Assembly (NCBI GenBank): GCA_963921425.1
Contig: OY992840.1
Location: forward strand, 12,774,501 to 12,838,500
Source: Dryas octopetala
Taxonomy: Eukaryota > Streptophyta > Magnoliopsida > Rosales > Rosaceae
Length of the DNA: 64,000 nt
Direction of reading: 5' to 3'
This document shows positions 58,870 through 64,000 of this stretch, one piece after another; the stretch's first letter is position 1, and each line of letters opens with the position of its first letter. The notes beneath the pieces are model-generated. The model had not been told where the DNA came from. It saw only the letters and a program-made list of their open reading frames with translations, and did not search any database. The position numbers and the translations under genes are program-made.

Positions 58870-60474
58870 TCATCACCATATGATCATCTACAATATGAAT
58901 TCGAAACAAGAAAAAAAAAGGGAAAGAAAATCTATAATATTCCGTGACGTTCCATGTTCATCACTAAATCTTTAACAAGACGTGCAACCTCTCCATAAAA
59001 AAAAAAAAAAAAAGAAAAAAAAAAGAGAAGAAACTTGATGAATTTTTTTTCTATTTTTTAAAAAGAAATATATACTTTATGATGTTGGAAATGAAATACA
59101 GTTTATGATGATCTGAAAAATGAGTGTGAAGAAACGAAAAGGTGGTGAGAATATCCCTAGGGTTTGAATTGTAAGATGCATGGATGAAGATGATGATGGC
59201 CGGATTGCCATAGTTGGAGCTTGGAAGGTTCAATATACAATGCATGGTTCCCGCCAATAATTTTCTTGCAATTAGGGTTAGAGATGGCAATAATATTGCC
59301 CAATCTCCAATGTCCACTCAATTTTCTTCTATCTCTCATGACCGCAAACAGATGTGACACTACACACCAGATATAAAGAGAGCAAGTAGAACAGGTCAAC
59401 AACGTCTCTGCTGCCTCCTATACTTAATTACTTAATTAATTAATTGCCTCTATATATCTACATTTTAACAATGCATCTAGATCATCTCCTATAATAACAA
59501 TAGTAATAGTAAAAATAATTTCAAACTCAAATACATACATAATCAATCTAACTAATGAAGATATATTAGATAAGTGTGAGATTTGAGCCTCATATACAAT
59601 ATTACAAGGGTTTTAAACAAGAAAAGCTAGCTCGATCTTGTGAGAAGAGGAAGGAGATTGAGAGAGTGTGTGTGTGTGACCCGGGTTTAGGATTTGAAGA
59701 TCAAAAACCCAACTGCAAACTGAATTAGGGATGAAATTAAATAAAAAGACACAATTGGAGATTATCGCTACTCAAAACAATGAAATAGGATGATCTATTT
59801 ATATTTTCTATGTTGATACAGTGTACAATATTGTTTCAAAATTAAACATTTAGAAAAATAGGCACTTATTATGAATGTTCGAAGTCGTTGAATGCAAAAT
59901 CAACCTTAAATAAGATACATACATGCACTACGTGTTTTATAAGACACTTAACATATCCTAGGTTAGTACGTAGATAAAACACTTAACATACTCTATATGA
60001 TTTCTTCGAAAAAAACATACTCTAGATGATTAATACAAACCGAGCATTAAGGTGTTCAAGTTCAGCTTGAATGACATTTATCTAACCAAAAGCTCTACCC
60101 AAATGTGTTTTTTCTCGAGTTTGAGTTTGACTCGGCTCAATTCATTTATGAAACAAACTCGAGCTTAAAGCCTTGAACTTAAAAAAAATCTTAGCTCGAC
60201 TCAATTTGTTTGTGAATTTCATTTAAATGGTGGACCCAATCTTTCCTATGACTCACTATACTTGCTCAAATTTCTGTTTTTGTACACCATCACGCACGTC
60301 AAATTCCTATGACTCCCCATACCTGTCGCTTGTCTTGTCCCCTAGTCCCAACTCCTAACCACCTCTCGTTCCTCATCTTCATCACCACAACACACACACA
60401 CACACAGACCACCATTACCATATAGCCTATTAGCTTCGTTCTCGAATCTCGGTTCGAGAACCCCATTTCAGATC
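58870..60474. other. Divergent intergenic region
   Basis: Lies between the b561 gene (minus) and the last gene (plus). It has ATC/ATG runs near 58858-58870, an A-rich stretch at about 58997-59025 and a GT repeat near 59666. No gene is supported. Confidence 0.5.
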
Positions 60475-63400
60475 ATGGCTCTAAACCTGAGCTCTCCATG
60501 GCTCTCTCGCCTCTCTTCTCCACCTCTCCCCATTCCCGCCAACCCCACCACCGCTTTGTTGTTCAGAAGCCTGACTTCCATCCACTTCTCGAAGATCCTC
60601 AAGAGAAAAGCAGCGTCTTTGGGTGAGAGCGAAACTGCTGCTAGTGCTAGTGGGCTGGCAGAGGACTCTGTCTCCGAGCTCTTGGACGAGGAGTTTCTGA
60701 GTAGAGTTTCGGGTGCTAAAGATGCCCAAGAAGCACTGCAGATGATCGCCGAAATGTCTGAGAGGAATGGTGGTTTGGTGAGCGCTTCTGATTGTTGTGC
60801 TATTATATCGGCTGCCCTTAAAAGGAACAACCCCGAGTTGGCTCTCTCTGTTTTCTATGGAATGCGTGCGAGCTTCGATCAAGGTATTCATTTGTTTGGC
60901 TTTTATATGATTGAAGAGTCACTTAACACTAAGAGTACTCGAAGATTTCAATTTGGATGTCATTAAGAAATGGGCTTGTCCATTTATGTTCATCTATGCA
61001 AAACTTGCCTAACAGCATTGCTGAATATATAATCAGCAAGAACCACATGAGCATTTGAACTTTGTGCCAATTTGGGGTTTAGATATATATGTGTGTTTGT
61101 AAGAATTTTTCTTTTTTCTTTTATGGATGAGTTTGTATTAATTTCACTGCTGAATTTCATTTTCTAATATCATCTGCTGTTTTTTAGAACAGTACTTGTG
61201 GAAATTAGGGGCATTGAAATTCCTGATCACTTGTTTTCTGGTAGGTGTCAATGAAAATGGTCCTTTTGTTGAGAGGTGGAAGTGGTCCAGACCTGATGTA
61301 CGTGTTTACACATCTTTAGTTCTGGGTCTCGCTGCATCACTGAGGGTTTCTGATGCCCTTATGGTGATCAACAATATTTGTCGAGTGGGAGTATCACCGG
61401 CTGAGGAGGTAAAAGCAGTTCTTGTTTTTCTATTTTGATTTTGCCCCGAGCAATTAAACTTATAATTTGTAAGATCAACTCATAATTGCTAGCTTTGGCT
61501 GTCTCTCACTAATTTCTGCTGGCTACATCAGTTTTAATTTATTGAACTCTAATTCTTGGATTCCTGAAACTGGTAGTCAGGGAAATAAGATACTCAAATC
61601 ATTGTATGCACTTTAATTGTCTTCTTTTCCTTTATTCAATTTGTCTTGGCCACATGTGAAAACCATCTGACTGACTTTAATGTGTTTGCCATTTCATGGA
61701 TGCTTTCCAGGTTCCATTTGGGAAGGTTGTTAGGTGTCCAAGCTGTATGATAGCTGTTGCTGTTGCACAACCGCAACATGGTATTCAGGTACGCATGACA
61801 AAATCTTTTAAACTGATTTTTTGAGGAATACGTAAAATTGGATTATTTGTTCAAAGTGATGCTCATGCCACAAATGTTGTGCAGATAGCATCGTGTGCAA
61901 AGTGCTGCTACCAGTACGAACTTGTTTCTGGAAGCATAGTTAGTATTGAGTCAGAAGAAATCAGGTTGGCTTACTTATTCGCTTTTGTTTTATCTGGTTA
62001 ATATTAGATCTCTGTAGTTGCTCTATATTTGTAAACACAGGCAAAAGCATTTGCAGTAACCAGTGTATAAAAGATGATCTTGCTCTCAGGTCCCCATAGG
62101 GCTATAGATAATTATAACTTATAACACTTACACATTGTCCATCCACAGACTTGTAAACCTAATTACAGTGTTATTATTGGTATATACATAAAAACTTATC
62201 ATATGTTAATTCTACGTCAATCACACAATCTATATATGCGTGTGGTGTTGATCCTGGTATATTGACTTTTTCTAAGGATCTCCTCCTGCCGAACGCAGCA
62301 TGGATGTTCCAGCTTGGAAAAGGGGACTAAGATTCCTGCAAATAATGAAGCAAAGGATCCCTGCTGCTGTTCACTCCATTGTGGTATAATATTACTTATT
62401 TTGAATGTTCAATTGCCCGTTCCATTGATTATTTGGTTATGTCTTGCATTGACAAAAGATGTAATGGGAAACTGTCAGATACTCATTGCAAGATCCTATT
62501 TGTTGTTTGGCCAACTGAAAGAAGCTTTGTGAAACTCTGAATTTTTTCAGATGCATGATATTCCTAGCCCAATTTGGAACCTTTGCAGATTTCTATTTCT
62601 TAAATAAAATTGTTATATGATAAAACTCATCAGTTCCCACCTACTCTATATCTTAAGAGTGAAGCTATGCAGACCACCCTTAGTTGCTGAGTTGACCACC
62701 TTAATATATTTTTTTCAACTTTTTTCCTATTTTACCCTTTATTGCAAAAATATGATGAAATCACCCAGATCCATTCGGTGGTCATCTACCGAAACATCCA
62801 CCAATGTTCGGCAGATAAGTGTCGAATAAATACAAATTTTTTGACAAATAACTGTCGAATGCCTTTTTCATTTTCATTCGGTGGTTATCCACCGAAATAA
62901 TTCACCAATGTTCAGTAGATAACTGTCGAATAATCATAAATATTTTGGTAGATAATTGTCGAATGACCTTACGAACAAAATTGAAATTTTTTGTTTTAAG
63001 GGTAAAGTTGGAATTTTGAAATAGGGTGGTCAACTCAGCAATTTAGGGTGGTTGGAATAGAACTGGCCATATCCTAATCATTATTCTTACCCTCTCCTTT
63101 TTCAGGTACAAACCCCTTCTGCAATGGCTCGTACACACAGGTTTGCTACTGAAACAGTTGATCTCCCAGCACAGGAAGGAGAAAGGGTAACCATTGCTCT
63201 AGCAGCTCCATTAAGTGTTTATAGAGAGGTGGGTCCCTTGAAATTTAGACCGAAGGCCCCCAATTTTTACCCTGGGGAGCCTATCTGCCTTACAAACCAT
63301 GAAGATGGCCGGGAGTCACAACTATTAAGAGCTCCAATAAAAGATGGAGGCTCGTCAGTAACTAATCCCTCCTTCCTTTTTCCAATTGTTGCTGTTTTGG

Positions 63401-63911
63401 CCACTGGAAATGCTGCATCTGGAGTTATAGACCCCAGCCTCCCCCAATTCCTTTCAGTTGCTGCTGTAGCATCTCTTGCTGTTGGAGTTACTCTGAACAC
63501 GTTGGTTTTCCCACAATTGAATCGTGTAAGCAGTAAACTAGTATTTTCTTTATGTAATCTGTAATTGTTGATTCCCATACCCCTTCTGGAAATGGAAAGA
63601 AAAAAAATCATGCTATTGAGGTTTCAGGCCCTTTAGGACTATTATGTGATTGGTTCAACCTCTTTACAAGTATTGAGGATCGAACTTCTAAATTCTTAAG
63701 TGAATTTAGATGCTGTACTAAGTAGTTTTTTTACTCAATATAACATGATTTTTATGTTTCTGTATATTCCATTCAAGAAATATATACTTGATTGTTTTGT
63801 CAGCTTCCTCAGAGAGTAGTGGATACAGTTGCTATCAAGCAGCAACTTTTATCTCAATATGACACACTCCAATCTCGTATAAAGGGCCTAAAAGAAGCTG
63901 CAGAAAAAGAG
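60475..63911 (+). CDS. Uncharacterised, probably plastid-targeted protein with a zinc-ribbon (partial, runs off the window)
   Basis: Seven exons (60475-60883, 61245-61408, 61711-61788, 61885-61964, 62299-62383, 63106-63525, 63804-63911) join in frame for about 448 residues; a donor follows 63911, so the gene continues beyond the window. The N-terminus (MALNLSSPWLSRLSSPPLP) looks like a chloroplast transit peptide. Two blocks resemble helical PPR/TPR repeats (SASDCCAIISAALKRNNPEL, RVYTSLVLGLAASLRVSDAL). A probable zinc-ribbon follows: VRCPSC and ASCAKCCYQYEL. Then come an ordered domain and two hydrophobic helices (FLFPIVAVLATGNA, FLSVAAVASLAVGVTL), and a coiled coil (QQLLSQYDTLQSRIKGLKEA). 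I cannot name the family; a membrane-anchored plastid protein is an inference. Confidence 0.8.
62664..63062. mobile_element. MITE in intron 5 of the last gene
   Basis: Inverted ends ACCACCCTTAGTTGCTGAGT (from about 62673) and, from the far side inverted, ACCACCCTAAATTGCTGAGT (about 63051), continue as TGACCACC on both sides. The interior contains two or three copies of TTCGGTGGT(C/T)ATC(T/C)ACCGAAA and AACTGTCGAAT. No open frame. The target duplication is not resolved. Confidence 0.75.
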
Positions 63912-64000
63912 GTAAGCTTCTAATCTAGTTTAGTTGTGACTGTGATGTAGTAAACTTTTCCAGTGGAGCATCTGACACGTATGAAGATTTTTTCTTTTCT

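Noticed and set aside
1..64000. CRISPR arrays, prokaryotic operons or rRNA genes
   Set aside because: The window is plant nuclear DNA with spliced genes; no regularly spaced repeats with unique spacers and no rRNA sequence are present.

Overview
The window looks like nuclear DNA from a core eudicot plant, probably a rosid; the species cannot be fixed from sequence alone. The evidence is AT-rich intergenic DNA, GT-AG introns, plant-only proteins (chloroplast NdhS, a UIEF-type mRNA export factor, DOMON/cytochrome b561), a nuclear insert of chloroplast rbcL, and plant-type copia, CACTA and MITE elements. Exon models below were assembled by hand, and every exon junction keeps the reading frame.

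Layout. 1-1500: AT-rich flank. 1834-4921 (+): UBR-box/PHD protein of the UBR7 family. 8882-9196 (+): small MGNC-type protein. 9555-29203: accessory region, a tandem duplication of about 3.7 kb. Unit A (9555-13266) carries an intact small gene on the minus strand. Unit B (13267-29203) is swollen by two insertions. The first is a 7.1 kb copia LTR retrotransposon (14342-21416, TSD GTGAT). The second is a 5.0 kb CACTA element (22104-27122, TSD GCT) that splits the duplicated small gene. 29204-30800: two related fold-back elements.

30971-33321 (+): 77-residue KGD4-like subunit of 2-oxoglutarate dehydrogenase. 33627-34358 (-): NdhS. 34967-38901 (+): 865-residue charged, disordered protein. 39754-40189: MULE-type MITE, followed at once by an rbcL plastid insert (40229-40762). 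42893-45057 (+): PH-domain protein. 47627-50178 (+): organellar nucleoside diphosphate kinase. 51954-55184 (+): UIEF-type mRNA export factor. 56076-58869 (-): DOMON/cytochrome b561. 60475-63911 (+, runs off the window): uncharacterised protein, probably plastid, with a MITE in one intron.

The most interesting object is the CACTA element. Its interior holds intron-containing exon fragments that all read on the minus strand. I recognise pieces of a long-chain acyl-CoA synthetase, a nicalin and a MOS11/SARNP-like protein, plus two exon-like pieces I cannot name. It is therefore a multi-gene-capturing (Pack-CACTA type) element inserted in the coding sequence of a young tandem duplicate. The conserved genes do not form a pathway; their order resembles, from memory, Arabidopsis chromosome 4 around At4g23860 to At4g23910.
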